Origin: Azoarcus sp. Aa7
GTDB taxonomy: Bacteria; Pseudomonadota; Gammaproteobacteria; Burkholderiales; Rhodocyclaceae
Direction of reading: 5' to 3'
Assembly (NCBI RefSeq): GCF_014822185.1
Contig: NZ_QVLR01000028.1
Location: 78,619 to 142,618, forward strand
Length of the DNA: 64,000 nucleotides
In this document: one piece after another, positions 37,802-47,759 of the stretch
Layout: each line of letters begins with the position of its first letter
Position numbering within the stretch: the stretch's first letter is position 1
Notes under the pieces: model-generated
Told to the model about the DNA's origin: nothing
Database searches by the model: none
What the model saw: the letters and a program-made list of their open reading frames with translations, nothing else
Translations under genes and position numbers: made by a program

Positions 37802-39121
37802 TTACTCCTTCTCCGTGCGGTACTCGACGTAGGTGCGGTCGCGCAGCTGGCGCAGCCATTCCTCGTAGGCCTCTTCGGCCTTGCGCTCGCGCAGGGCGTT
37901 GCGCGCGGCGGCGCGCTTGCGCTCGTCGGTGACGTCCTGCATGCGGCGCTCCTCGACCAGGATCAGGTGCCAGCCGAAGGGCGACTTGATCGGGGGGCTG
38001 ACTTCGCCCGGCTTGAGTGCCTCCATCGCACGCTCGAACTCGGGCACCGTGTCGCCCGGATTGACCCAGCCGAGGTCGCCGCCCTTGGCGGCCGACAGGT
38101 CGGCCGAATTCACCTTCGCCAGTTCCGCGAAGTTACCGCCGTTGATGACGCGTTCGCGCAGGCCGTTCAGGCGACTCTCGGCGTCCGCGTCGGTCACGAT
38201 CTCGGAGGTGCGGATCAGGATGTGGCGCGCACGCGTCTGCTGCATCTGCTGCAGCCCCGCCGCCGCCCCGCCGCGGCGCTCGACGAGCTTGACGATGTGG
38301 AAGCCCGCCGGGCTGCGAATGACCTTGGATACCTCGCCCGGCTGCATCTGGCGCACGGCATCCGCGAACAGCACCGGCATGCGGTCGCGCCCGCGCCAGC
38401 CGAGATCGCCGCCGCTCAGGCCGTCCGGAGCGTCCGAATACGAGGCCGCGATGCGGCCGAAATCCTCGCCCGCCCGCAGGCGCTCGACGACGCTCTCGGC
38501 GCGCGCGAGGCGCTCCGACTGCTGCTGCATCGTTGCGCCTTCGGCCACGCGCACGAGGATGTGAGCGACGTGGAACTCCTCGCCCGACAGCGCATCGGCG
38601 TTGTTCGCGAGGAAGTTCTCGATCTCCGCGTCGGTCACGACGACGCGGCTGTCGACGTCCCGTTCGCGCAGGCGCGTGAGCAGGATCTCGGAGCGGATCT
38701 GGTCGCGGAAGCGGTTCCACGTGATGCCGTCCTTCTCCAGCGCAAGGCGCAGGTCGGTCATGCTCATGCGGTTGTTGTCGGCGATGCGGCCGATCGCCCG
38801 CTCCAGCGTCGCGTCGTCGACCTTGAGCGAGGTTTCCGCGGCCAGTTGCTGTTGCGCGCGCTCGAGTACCAGCCGCTCGAGCACCTGGCGTTCGAACACG
38901 TCGGCCGGGGGCAGCGCCGTGCCCTGGCGGGCGAGCTGGCGCTGCGCCTGCTGGACGCGCTCGCGCAGCTCAAGCGTGGTGATGACCTCGTTATTGACGA
39001 CGGCGACGATGCGGTCGACCGCGACCGGGCGCGCGGGCGCCGCATGCGCGGGAAGCAGCGCGGGGGCGCCGGCCAGGCCGAGGACCAGGGCAATGCACAG
39101 GCGCGAGGGAATTCGGTTCAT
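37802..39121 (-). CDS. surA: Periplasmic chaperone/peptidyl-prolyl isomerase SurA
   Basis: SurA escorts outer-membrane beta-barrels such as LptD across the periplasm. A signal peptide (residues 1-28, ending AHA) is followed by the N-terminal chaperone domain (VAVDRIVAVVNNEVIT) and two parvulin domains (EEFHVAHILVR and TRARHILIRTS, each with a FGWHL or AGFHIV end), 439 residues in all. I chose the ATG at 39121 for its normal signal peptide. An ATG at 39154 overlaps the lptD stop as ATGA and could be the coupled start, adding 11 residues. Confidence 0.95.
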   Translation of the reverse strand: MNRIPSRLCIALVLGLAGAPALLPAHAAPARPVAVDRIVAVVNNEVITTLELRERVQQAQRQLARQGTALPPADVFERQVLERLVLERAQQQLAAETSLKVDDATLERAIGRIADNNRMSMTDLRLALEKDGITWNRFRDQIRSEILLTRLRERDVDSRVVVTDAEIENFLANNADALSGEEFHVAHILVRVAEGATMQQQSERLARAESVVERLRAGEDFGRIAASYSDAPDGLSGGDLGWRGRDRMPVLFADAVRQMQPGEVSKVIRSPAGFHIVKLVERRGGAAAGLQQMQQTRARHILIRTSEIVTDADAESRLNGLRERVINGGNFAELAKVNSADLSAAKGGDLGWVNPGDTVPEFERAMEALKPGEVSPPIKSPFGWHLILVEERRMQDVTDERKRAAARNALRERKAEEAYEEWLRQLRDRTYVEYRTEKE

Positions 39122-39150
39122 GTTCTGTCGTGGTGTGGATGTTGGGGCGC

Positions 39151-41580
39151 TCATTCGGCGCCGAAAACGCGATCGGAAACGGGATCGTTGATCTTCCCAT
39201 AACCGGCGACGCTGCGTTTGAGCAGATTGACCGGGCTGGTGCCCACGCTCGCGAGGTCGTTGAGCTCGAGCTGCACGAACACGGCCTGGGTCACGTCATT
39301 GGGGTCGGTCGCGAAGCGGTGCACCGCGGTGCGCACGACCCAGCAGCCGCCATCGTACTCGATGCCCGCGATCGCCTCGGTGATGCGGTCTTCCGTCAGC
39401 GAGCGCGTCACGCGCCCGACACCGTACCATCCGCCGCCCAGCGGCCACTGGCCGGACAGCGCGAGATCCTGGACCTTGTCGCTCTCATCGGCGAGCCGGC
39501 CGCGCGAATAGCGGTAGGAGAGATTCAGTGCCTTGGCGAAATCCGGCTGGAAGCGCACGCCGACGTTGAATCGTTCGGTCCAGTTGTCGCGCGGGTTGTA
39601 CTGCAGGGTCGAATCGAGCCAGGTCTTCGGCATCACGTAGCCGCTGAAGAGGCCGAGGACGTCGGCGCGGCGGCCGGTGCGCGGCTCCTCGCCGGGCAGC
39701 GTCACGCGCTGGTCGTCGAAGTAGAAGCGCTGGCCGACGGTCGCGCGCAGGCGTTCGCCGCCGGATTGGGGGTCGATCAGGCGCGTGGTCACCGCCGCCG
39801 TCACCTGGTTCGCATCGGCGATGCGGTCGCCGCCGGAGTACTGGTTCTCGGAGAAGATCTGCGCAAGGCCGAAGTCGTAGCGCGACGAATCGAACACCGG
39901 AATGTCGGTCTGGTCGCGGAACGGCGTCTTGACGTAGAACACGCGCGGCTCCAGCGTCTGCAGGAAGTCGCGGCCGAACAGATTGGCATCGCGCTCGAAA
40001 AACAGGCCGCTGTCTACGGAGAAGATCGGCACCGAGCGCATGATCGAGCGGCTGTTGCCGGTCAGGTCGCGGTCGAGGTCGTACTGCGTGTAATGCAGGC
40101 CGAACTTGGGCGTGACGTAATAACCGGCGCGCTCGAAGGGCAGCGACACCTGCGGATGGAGCGTGAAGCGGCTGCCTTCGGCAACATTCGAGTCCGGATG
40201 GTCGAACTGCACGTATTCGCCGCGGAACGCGAAGGCCGAACCGCCGATCAGCTCGCCGCGGTTGGCGTTCAGCAGCAGCTGCGGCAGCTTGCGGTACGGC
40301 TCGCCGCCCGACAGGGTCTGGTAGCTCTGCACCAGCGCGGAGGCGTTCCACCACTCGCTGCCGGCATAGCTGAGCGTGCCCTTGCGCACGAGGTTCGCGC
40401 GCGAGGCGACCGACACGCGCGAGCTGAGGTCCTCGAAATACTCCTTGTCGGTGACGCCGTTCCAGTCGATCGCCGCGAACAGGCTCGGGGTGATGACCTG
40501 CGTATGCTGGAAGGACCCCAGCGCACGCTCCTCGCCGGTGACGTTGTCGCGCGGCAGGTATTCGACGCGCGCCTCGCCGCCCTGCGTCGGCGTCAGGTAA
40601 CGGAATTCGGTCGCCAGCTGCACGCCGCGGCGGCCCATGATGCGCGGGGCGATCGTCGCGTCGTAGTTCGGCGCGATGTTCCAGTAGTACGGCACCGAGA
40701 TGTCGAGACCGACCTTGTTCGACATGCCGAAGGTCGGCGCGAGGAAGCCGGACTGGCGCTGGCCGACGAGCGGGAACTCCGCCCACGGCCACCACAGCAT
40801 CGGCACGTCCTGGAACACCAGGCTCGCGCCCTGCGCGGTGCCGAGTTCGCGGTCGTAGTCGAGACGCAGGTCGCTCGCCTTCAGGTACCAGTCGGGATCG
40901 CTCGCCTCGCAGGTCGACCAGGTCGCGTTCTTCAGGCGGTACTGGTTCTCGCCCTCGAAATACAGCACATCGGCCGAACCGCCCCCGGCGACCTCGCGCG
41001 GCGTCTCGCCCGGCTGCACCGGCGCGGTCGACTGGCGCTTGATGCGGTAGGTCGGCGAGTCGAACGAGCCCAGACGCTCCTCGAGCTTGAGCCGCGCCTC
41101 CGGTCCGCTGATGCTGTCCTCGCCGCGCTTGAGCCGCACATTGCCCTCGGCATGCGCCTCATCGTCGAGCTCGCGGTAGCTCAGCTTGTCCGCGGAAAGC
41201 AGCAGGTCGTCGCGCTGCAATTCGGCATCGCCTTCCGCCAGGAGTTCGACGGAGCGCGTGCCGCGGATGCTCCGGGCACGCACCTCGGTCGAACCCGGCG
41301 GCAATGCGGCAGTCGCCTGCGCGGGCACCTTCGCAGCCGGCGTCGGAGTCGCGGCGGCGGGCGCCGGCGCAGGCGCCTTCGCTGCCGGACGAGTGCCGCC
41401 CGCGGGCTGCGCGGACTCCGCCGGAGCCGCCGCGGGCGCAGGCTTCGCCGGTGCACGGGGGCTACCGCCGCCGAGCAGGTCCGGCGACACGACCAGCGGC
41501 GGCAGTCCGGCCGCCAGGGTCGAGCCCGAGAAACAGCACAGCAGCAGCGGGATCGCCCGTAGCTGCGTTCTCAATCGCAT
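39151..41580 (-). CDS. lptD: LPS-assembly outer-membrane protein LptD
   Basis: LptD forms the barrel that, with LptE, inserts lipopolysaccharide into the outer leaflet. After a signal peptide (to about residue 23) comes a low-complexity Pro/Ala linker (about 40-95), the OstA-like beta-jellyroll (SVELLAEGDAELQRDD onward) and the C-terminal barrel; 809 residues total. The mature protein has only two Cys (in WSTCEAS and DGGCWVV), allowing one disulfide rather than the two of E. coli. The frame is open upstream to 42549, but the signal peptide fixes the start. It is first in the operon with surA and divergent from amgK. Confidence 0.95.
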   Translation of the reverse strand: MRLRTQLRAIPLLLCCFSGSTLAAGLPPLVVSPDLLGGGSPRAPAKPAPAAAPAESAQPAGGTRPAAKAPAPAPAAATPTPAAKVPAQATAALPPGSTEVRARSIRGTRSVELLAEGDAELQRDDLLLSADKLSYRELDDEAHAEGNVRLKRGEDSISGPEARLKLEERLGSFDSPTYRIKRQSTAPVQPGETPREVAGGGSADVLYFEGENQYRLKNATWSTCEASDPDWYLKASDLRLDYDRELGTAQGASLVFQDVPMLWWPWAEFPLVGQRQSGFLAPTFGMSNKVGLDISVPYYWNIAPNYDATIAPRIMGRRGVQLATEFRYLTPTQGGEARVEYLPRDNVTGEERALGSFQHTQVITPSLFAAIDWNGVTDKEYFEDLSSRVSVASRANLVRKGTLSYAGSEWWNASALVQSYQTLSGGEPYRKLPQLLLNANRGELIGGSAFAFRGEYVQFDHPDSNVAEGSRFTLHPQVSLPFERAGYYVTPKFGLHYTQYDLDRDLTGNSRSIMRSVPIFSVDSGLFFERDANLFGRDFLQTLEPRVFYVKTPFRDQTDIPVFDSSRYDFGLAQIFSENQYSGGDRIADANQVTAAVTTRLIDPQSGGERLRATVGQRFYFDDQRVTLPGEEPRTGRRADVLGLFSGYVMPKTWLDSTLQYNPRDNWTERFNVGVRFQPDFAKALNLSYRYSRGRLADESDKVQDLALSGQWPLGGGWYGVGRVTRSLTEDRITEAIAGIEYDGGCWVVRTAVHRFATDPNDVTQAVFVQLELNDLASVGTSPVNLLKRSVAGYGKINDPVSDRVFGAE

Positions 41581-41694
41581 ATCGCGCAAAGCGCTTTCCC
41601 CAATCCTGGTTTCATCGCCGGCGACCCGTGCCCGGCACGGTCCCGGCCTTTTGATAAACTCGCGGATTTTACACGAAGCGTTGCGGAGAACCCG

Positions 41695-42699
41695 GTGCAC
41701 AGACTTGCCCAACTGAACGACTGGCTGACCACCCGAATGTCCGGAAAGGCCTTCGAGCTGACGCCCGCATCGGCCGACGCCAGCTTCCGTCGCTATTTCC
41801 GCGTGAACTTCGCCGACGGCAGCCCCAGCCTGATCGTCATGGACGCCCCGCCCGAGCGCGAGGACTGCCGCCCCTGGCTCAAGGTCGAGGAGCTGTTCCG
41901 CGCCGCCGGCGCACACGTCCCGGAAGTGCTCGCGCAGGACCTCGACCAGGGCCTCCTGCTGCTCTCCGACCTCGGCAGCACGACCTACCTCGCCGCGCTG
42001 AACAAGGACAACGCCGCCCATCTCTACGCCGACGCCCTCGGTTCGCTGATCGCGATCCAGCGCGCGAGCCGCCCCGACGTGCTGCCCGAATACTCGCGCG
42101 AACTGCTGCTGCGCGAACTGATGCTGTTCCCCGAGTGGTACATCGAGCGCCACAAGGGCGTCACCCTCGACGACCGCCAGCGCGTCACCCTGATGGACAC
42201 CTTCGACCGCATCCTCGCGGTGAACCTCGCCGAGCCGCAGGTCTTTGTGCACCGCGACTACCACTCGCGCAACCTGATGTACCTCCCGGACCAGGCCAAC
42301 CCCGGCATCATCGACTTTCAGGATGCCGTGTACGGCCCGCTCACCTACGACCTCGCCTCGCTGTTCAAGGACGCCTACATCCACTGGGAAGAGGACTTCA
42401 CCCTCGACATGCTCGCGCGCTACTGGGAAGCGGCGCGCAAGCTGGGCCTGCCGGTGCGGGAGGACTTCTCGGATTTCCACCGCGACTACGAATGGATGGG
42501 CGTGCAACGCCACATCAAGGTGCTGGGCATCTTCGCGCGCCTGTATCACCGCGACGGCAAGGACGGCTACCTCGCCGACATGCCGCTGGTGATGGACTAC
42601 CTGCGCCGCGCATGCAAGCGCTACCGCGACCTCGGGCCGCTGCTGAAGCTGCTCGACCGCCTCGACCCCGAGCCGGTCGAAGTCGGCTACACCTTCTGA
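41695..42699 (+). CDS. amgK: N-acetylmuramate/N-acetylglucosamine anomeric kinase AmgK
   Basis: An aminoglycoside-phosphotransferase-fold kinase of 334 residues. Its best fit is AmgK, which phosphorylates recycled MurNAc or GlcNAc at C1. The catalytic loop [12 protein letters not shown] and metal site [11 protein letters not shown] are intact. It starts at a GTG with GGAG seven bases upstream. The partner murU follows with a TGATG overlap, which supports the assignment. It is divergent from lptD across 114 bases; both are envelope genes and may share regulation. Confidence 0.9.
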   Translation: MHRLAQLNDWLTTRMSGKAFELTPASADASFRRYFRVNFADGSPSLIVMDAPPEREDCRPWLKVEELFRAAGAHVPEVLAQDLDQGLLLLSDLGSTTYLAALNKDNAAHLYADALGSLIAIQRASRPDVLPEYSRELLLRELMLFPEWYIERHKGVTLDDRQRVTLMDTFDRILAVNLAEPQVFVHRDYHSRNLMYLPDQANPGIIDFQDAVYGPLTYDLASLFKDAYIHWEEDFTLDMLARYWEAARKLGLPVREDFSDFHRDYEWMGVQRHIKVLGIFARLYHRDGKDGYLADMPLVMDYLRRACKRYRDLGPLLKLLDRLDPEPVEVGYTF

Positions 42700-43388
42700 T
42701 GCACGCGATGATCCTCGCCGCCGGGCGCGGCGAACGCATGCGCCCGCTGACGGACGCCTGTCCCAAACCGCTGCTGCAGGCGGGCGGCAAGCCGCTGATC
42801 GTGTGGCACATCGAGCGCCTGCGCGACGCCGGCTTCACCGACATCGCGATCAACCACGCCCACCTCGGCGCGATGATCGAGGCCGCCCTCGGCGACGGCA
42901 GCGCCTTCGGCGTGCGCATCCGCTACTCGCCCGAGGCCGAGGCGCTGGAAACCGCCGGCGGCATCCGCCAGGCGATGCCGCTGCTCGGCGATGCACCCTT
43001 CCTGGTGGTGAATGGCGACGTGTTCTGCGACGCCGACCTCGCGGCCCTGCGCGCCCGTGGCGCCGCGCTCCCGGCCGACGGCGACCTCGCCCACCTGCTG
43101 ATGGTGCCCAATCCCGAACACCATCCCGACGGGGATTTCCACCTTGCCGACGGACGCCTGCAGCGGAACGGCGAGCCGCGCCTGACCTTCTCGGGCATCG
43201 GCGTGTACCACCCCGCCCTCTTCGCGGGCATCGCGGCGGGTACGCGCGCCGCGCTCGGGCCGCTGCTGCGCGAAGCGATGGACGCCGGGCGCGTCGGTGG
43301 TACGCCGCATGACGGCTACTGGCTCGACGTCGGCACGCCCGCACGGCTGGCCGAACTCGACGCCCGGCTGCGGCGGGCCGGCACCTGA
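42699..43388 (+). CDS. murU: N-acetylmuramate alpha-1-phosphate uridylyltransferase MurU
   Basis: This nucleotidyltransferase makes UDP-MurNAc from MurNAc-1-phosphate, bypassing MurA/MurB and so the fosfomycin target. The 229 residues begin with the pyrophosphorylase signature [16 protein letters not shown] and [22 protein letters not shown] carries the metal-binding Asp. Its ATG overlaps the amgK stop (TGATG), which indicates translational coupling. Other sugar nucleotidyltransferases share the fold; the amgK partner makes MurU most likely. Confidence 0.9.
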   Translation: MHAMILAAGRGERMRPLTDACPKPLLQAGGKPLIVWHIERLRDAGFTDIAINHAHLGAMIEAALGDGSAFGVRIRYSPEAEALETAGGIRQAMPLLGDAPFLVVNGDVFCDADLAALRARGAALPADGDLAHLLMVPNPEHHPDGDFHLADGRLQRNGEPRLTFSGIGVYHPALFAGIAAGTRAALGPLLREAMDAGRVGGTPHDGYWLDVGTPARLAELDARLRRAGT

Positions 43389-43445
43389 ACGCGCCCCCGC
43401 AGGTCCGGTCGAATCCGACACCAGCGCACATGCCATAATCCGCCG

Positions 43446-44798
43446 ATGAATACGCCCTCCGACCGCTCCACGCTCGACGTCGCCCCCTTCCGCGCCCGCC
43501 GCGAGCGCCTGCTCGCCCGCATGAACGCACTCGGCGGCGGCGTCGCCGTCGTGCCGACCGCCCCGGAATACGCGCGCAATCGCGACACGCACTACCCGTT
43601 CCGCTACGACAGCTACTTCCACTACCTCACCGGCTTCGGCGAGCCCGAGGCGGTGGTGGTGCTGATCGCCGGCGACACGCCGAAATCGATCCTGTTCTGC
43701 CGCGAGAAGAACGAGGAGCGCGAGATCTGGGACGGTTACCGCTACGGCCCCGACGCCGCGCGCGAGCGCTTCGGCTTCGACGAAGCCTGGACCATCGGCG
43801 AGCTCGACCAGCGCCTGCCCGACCTCCTGTCCGGACGAGCCGCGCTGTGGTGCAGCCTCGGCCACGACAGCGACTGGGATGCCCGCGTGCTGCGCGCACT
43901 CAACACCGTGCGCGCGAATGCCCGCGCCGGCGCGATCCCGCCGCACGCGATCCGCGACGTGCGCGCCGAACTCGACGAGATGCGCATCCTCAAGGACGCC
44001 TCCGAAATCGCGATCATGCGCCGCGCCGGCGACATCTCCGGCGAAGCCCACCGCCGCGCGATGGCCGCGACCCGCCCCGGCCGCTTCGAGTACGAGATCG
44101 AGGCCGAACTGATCCATCATTTCCGCCGCGCCGGCAGCCAGGCCCCCGCCTACCCGTCCATCGTCGCCAGCGGCGCCAACGCCTGCGTGCTGCACTACGT
44201 CGAGAACGAGCGCCAGATGCGCGACGGCGACCTGTTGCTGATCGACGCCGGCTGCGAACTCGACGGCTACGCCTCCGACATTACCCGCAGCTTCCCCGTG
44301 AACGGCCGCTTCAGCGGCCCCCAGCGCGACATCTACGAACTCGTGCTCGCCGCCCAGACGGCCGCGAAGGCCACGATCCGTCCCGGCGCGCACTGGAACA
44401 TGCCGCACGACGCCGCCGTCGAAGTCCTCGCGCAGGGCATGCTCGACCTCAAGCTCCTTTCCGGCAGCCTCGCCGAAGTCCTCGAACAGGGCCACTACCG
44501 CCGCTTCTACATGCACCGCACCGGCCACTGGCTCGGGCGCGACGTGCACGACGCGGGCGAATACAAGCTCGCCGGCGAGTGGCGGCCGCTGGCACCGGGC
44601 ATGGTGCTGACGGTCGAGCCGGGCTGCTACATCCGCCCCGCCGAAGGCGTGCCGGAAGCGTTCTGGAACATCGGCGTGCGCATCGAGGACGACGCGCTGG
44701 TCACCGAAGACGGCTGCGAATACATCACCGAAGCGGCGCCGCGCTCGGTCGCCGACATCGAGGACGTCATGCGCGAGGCCGCCGATGGCGCAGCATGA
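43446..44798 (+). CDS. pepP: Xaa-Pro aminopeptidase P
   Basis: A dimanganese peptidase of 450 residues (pita-bread fold) that removes N-terminal residues before proline. The N-terminal AMP_N domain has RYDSYFHYLTGF. The catalytic domain shows all metal ligands: LLIDAGCELDGYASDITRSF (two Asp), HRTGHWLGRDVHD (His), LTVEPGCY (Glu) and GVRIEDD (Glu). The downstream ubiH start lies inside the pepP end, the same pepP-ubiH linkage as in E. coli. Confidence 0.96.
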   Translation: MNTPSDRSTLDVAPFRARRERLLARMNALGGGVAVVPTAPEYARNRDTHYPFRYDSYFHYLTGFGEPEAVVVLIAGDTPKSILFCREKNEEREIWDGYRYGPDAARERFGFDEAWTIGELDQRLPDLLSGRAALWCSLGHDSDWDARVLRALNTVRANARAGAIPPHAIRDVRAELDEMRILKDASEIAIMRRAGDISGEAHRRAMAATRPGRFEYEIEAELIHHFRRAGSQAPAYPSIVASGANACVLHYVENERQMRDGDLLLIDAGCELDGYASDITRSFPVNGRFSGPQRDIYELVLAAQTAAKATIRPGAHWNMPHDAAVEVLAQGMLDLKLLSGSLAEVLEQGHYRRFYMHRTGHWLGRDVHDAGEYKLAGEWRPLAPGMVLTVEPGCYIRPAEGVPEAFWNIGVRIEDDALVTEDGCEYITEAAPRSVADIEDVMREAADGAA

Positions 44799-45942
44799 CC
44801 TGCTGATCGTCGGCGCCGGCCCGGTCGGCCTGTCGCTCGCCCTCGCGCTCAAGGACAGCGGCCTCGCGATCACGCTGGCCGACACGCGTCCGCGCGACGC
44901 CGTCGCCGCCGATCCGCGCGCGCTCGCGCTGGCCCACGGCTCGCGCCTGACGCTGGAGCGGCTCGGCGTGTGGCACGAACTGCCGGCCACGCCGATCCGC
45001 CACATCCACGTGTCGCAACAGGGCGGCTTCGGCCGCACCCGGCTCGAGGCCGACGACTACGGCCTGCCCGCGCTCGGCTACGTCGTCCGGGCAGGCGCCC
45101 TGGCCGACGCCCTGCGCAACGCCGTCGAGCGCGCCGGCATCACGGTCATGGACCAGACCGAGGTGTCGGACCTGGCCGCGGGCTCCGACTCGGTGACGGC
45201 CAGCCTCGCCGGCAGCGGCACCGCCATCCATGGCGCCACCACCAGCGCCCGCCTCGTCGCCTGTGCCGAAGGTGGCCTGCAGGCCGGCGCACCGGACATC
45301 GTCGAGCGCGACTACGGCCAGCACGCACTGATTGCCCACGTGGGCATCGCCGGCCGCCACGGCGACACCGCCTTCGAGCGCTTCACGAGCGAGGGACCGA
45401 TCGCGCTGCTGCCCCACGGCGACGAGTACGCGCTGGTGCATGTAGTCTCCCCCGCCCGTGCCACCGAACTCCTGGCCCTGCCCGACGCCGCCTACCTCGA
45501 ACACCTCCAGCGCCGCTTCGGTAGCCGCGTGCAACTCGCGCGCGTCGCCGGGCGACTGCGCTACCCGCTGGTGCTGCGCTACCGGACCGATCCGGTCGGC
45601 CAGCGCACCGTGTGGCTCGGCAATGCCGCCCAGACCCTGCACCCGGTCGCCGGCCAGGGCTTCAATCTCGCACTGCGCGACGTGTGGGCGCTCGCCCGCA
45701 CCCTCCTCGACCATGGCGGCGACCCCGGCCTCGCCGGCACGCTCGCCGCCTGGCGCGATGCCCGCCGGCTCGACCGCTTCGGCGCGATCAACTTCACCGA
45801 CGGCCTCGTGCGCATCTTCAGCAACGACTTCGCCCCCCTGCACCACGCGCGCGGCGCCGCCCTGTTCGCGCTCGACATGCTTCCGCCGCTGCGCCACTTC
45901 CTCGCCCGCCGCATGATGTTCGGCGCCCGCGCCTGGCCGTGA
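44785..45942 (+). CDS. ubiH: UbiH/VisC family FAD-dependent ubiquinone hydroxylase
   Basis: A flavin monooxygenase of 385 residues that probably hydroxylates an aromatic intermediate of ubiquinone. The FAD dinucleotide motif VGAGPVGLSLA is at the N-terminus and the second FAD motif GNAAQTLHPVAGQGFN near residue 275. It overlaps pepP by 14 bases, matching the E. coli pepP-ubiH pair, so UbiH is preferred over UbiI or UbiF, but the exact ring position modified cannot be read from sequence. Confidence 0.88.
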   Translation: MAQHDLLIVGAGPVGLSLALALKDSGLAITLADTRPRDAVAADPRALALAHGSRLTLERLGVWHELPATPIRHIHVSQQGGFGRTRLEADDYGLPALGYVVRAGALADALRNAVERAGITVMDQTEVSDLAAGSDSVTASLAGSGTAIHGATTSARLVACAEGGLQAGAPDIVERDYGQHALIAHVGIAGRHGDTAFERFTSEGPIALLPHGDEYALVHVVSPARATELLALPDAAYLEHLQRRFGSRVQLARVAGRLRYPLVLRYRTDPVGQRTVWLGNAAQTLHPVAGQGFNLALRDVWALARTLLDHGGDPGLAGTLAAWRDARRLDRFGAINFTDGLVRIFSNDFAPLHHARGAALFALDMLPPLRHFLARRMMFGARAWP

Positions 45943-46025
45943 CACGCACGGCGCCGGCCCCGCCGGCAATCGGCCGTTCGTTATATGATTGCGGCCGGAC
46001 AATCCTGGCGCCAACGTTCCATCAC

Positions 46026-47747
46026 ATGAACAAGAACATGCGGATTCGCTACAAAATCACCCTCGCGGTCGGCGTTGCAGTCACGGTCGTGCTCGTGGCG
46101 ATGGCGTTCTTCTACACGCACTTCCAGGAACAGTCGGTCCTGAGCCAGAACGAACGCACGATGGAAAAGCTCACCGAAAGCGTGGCCCAGGGCCTGCAGG
46201 CGGTGATGCTGGCGGGTTCCGCGGACATCGCCGAATCCTATGCGGACCGTCTGAAGAAGGTCACCGACATCCTCGACTTCCGCATCCTGCGCACCAACGG
46301 CGACGAAGCCTTCCGCGACAACAAGACCATCCACGACGTGAACCGCCGCCGCGGCGAGGAGACCTTCACGCCGCGCGATCACGAGCAGCAGATCCCCGTG
46401 CTGCCGGCCGACGACGCCAACCTGCTCGCAACGGTCGGCGAAGGCCGCACGCTTGCGATCTACGAACCCGGCCTGGACGGCCACCGCAACCTGACCTTTC
46501 TCGCCCCGATCAAGTACATCGACGCCTGCAGCAAATGCCACGGCGCCGCGAACAGGGTACGTGGCGTGATCAAGCTGACGACCTCGCTTGCCGCCGTCGA
46601 ACGAGACATCTACGAGGTGCGCCAGTACGCGATCGGCGGCCTCGCCCTGGCGCTGATGGCGACCATGCTGCTCACCGGCTACATGCTCGGGCGCACCATC
46701 GTCGAGCCGCTCGAGAAGGTCACCCACGCGATGTCCCGCGTGTCCGACGGCGACCTCGATCACCAGGTGCCGATCCACAGCCGCGACGAAATCGGCACGA
46801 TGGCCAACAGCTTCAACCGCATGACCTCGGAGCTGAGAACGACGTACGACGGCCTGCGGCGCGAACAGGACAAACTCACGACCATCATCCACGGGGCTGG
46901 CGAAGGCATTGTCGTCACCGACAGCACAGGCGAAATCGTACTGGTCAACCCCGCCGCCGAACGCCTGCTCGAAAAGCCGGCGAGCCAGATCGTCAGGGAA
47001 GGCTTCTACGCACTCCTCGACGACGAGGAGCAGATGCGCCTGTGGCTGTCCGATCCCGAGCAGGGCGGCGCGATCACGACGGCCTACAAGGAGCGCGTCC
47101 TGCAGATCTTCGCCTCTACGATTTTCGGCAACGACCACAACGTCGTCGGGTCGGCCGCGCTGCTGCGCGACATCACCGAGGAAAAGCGCCTCGAGGACGA
47201 ACTGCGCCGGCTCTCGACCACCGACGGACTCACCGGCCTGTTCAACCGCCGCCACCTCGACGCCACGCTGGACACCGAATACAACCGCGCACAGCGCACC
47301 GGCACCTCGCTCGCGGTGCTGATGTTCGATATCGACCATTTCAAGAAATTCAACGACACGCACGGCCACGACCAGGGCGACCGGGTACTGCAATCCGTTG
47401 CGAAGAATTTCCACGATGCGCTGCGCAAGTACGACCTCGCGTGCCGCTACGGCGGCGAGGAATTCGTCGGCATCCTGCCCAACACGACGCTCGAGGGCGC
47501 ATTCTGCGTCGCGGAGCGGCTGCGGGTGGAAATCGAAGCCGCGGAAGTCGACGGCCTCAAGGTCACCATCAGCGTCGGCGTCGCCGCGTTCCCCGAACTT
47601 CCCGTCTCGGCCCCGGAGGGCCTGGTTGAGGCCGCCGATGCGGCGCTCTATCGTTCGAAGGAAGGCGGGCGCAATCGCAGCACGCGCGCGCTTCCTCCCG
47701 AACCGAGCACGCCCGCGGCGACGGGCGCGGATACCACACCGGTGTGA
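46026..47747 (+). CDS. Diguanylate cyclase with periplasmic CxxCH heme-binding domain, HAMP and PAS
   Basis: A 573-residue membrane protein: first helix at about 10-30, a periplasmic region of about 165 residues ending with CSKCH (Cys168, Cys171, His172), second helix at about 203-222, HAMP, a PAS domain (about 280-385) and GGDEF. The active site GGEEF (476-480) and inhibitory RKYD (467-470) are intact. The stretch after the motif (VRGVIKLTTSL) is like that of the two other CxxCH c-di-GMP proteins here. Covalent heme is expected; the input may be redox state or a gas. The ATG at 46026 is preceded by TATGAT at about 40 bases. Confidence 0.9.
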   Translation: MNKNMRIRYKITLAVGVAVTVVLVAMAFFYTHFQEQSVLSQNERTMEKLTESVAQGLQAVMLAGSADIAESYADRLKKVTDILDFRILRTNGDEAFRDNKTIHDVNRRRGEETFTPRDHEQQIPVLPADDANLLATVGEGRTLAIYEPGLDGHRNLTFLAPIKYIDACSKCHGAANRVRGVIKLTTSLAAVERDIYEVRQYAIGGLALALMATMLLTGYMLGRTIVEPLEKVTHAMSRVSDGDLDHQVPIHSRDEIGTMANSFNRMTSELRTTYDGLRREQDKLTTIIHGAGEGIVVTDSTGEIVLVNPAAERLLEKPASQIVREGFYALLDDEEQMRLWLSDPEQGGAITTAYKERVLQIFASTIFGNDHNVVGSAALLRDITEEKRLEDELRRLSTTDGLTGLFNRRHLDATLDTEYNRAQRTGTSLAVLMFDIDHFKKFNDTHGHDQGDRVLQSVAKNFHDALRKYDLACRYGGEEFVGILPNTTLEGAFCVAERLRVEIEAAEVDGLKVTISVGVAAFPELPVSAPEGLVEAADAALYRSKEGGRNRSTRALPPEPSTPAATGADTTPV

Positions 47748-47759
47748 CGCAGTCACTGC

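Noticed and set aside
39130..41562. 810-codon + strand open frame opposite lptD
   Set aside because: LptD has a signal peptide, jellyroll and barrel in the real frame; the opposite frame shows no domain.
41581..42549. Upstream extension of the lptD frame to 1132 codons
   Set aside because: The extra 323 codons are antisense to amgK, and a proper signal peptide begins at 41580.
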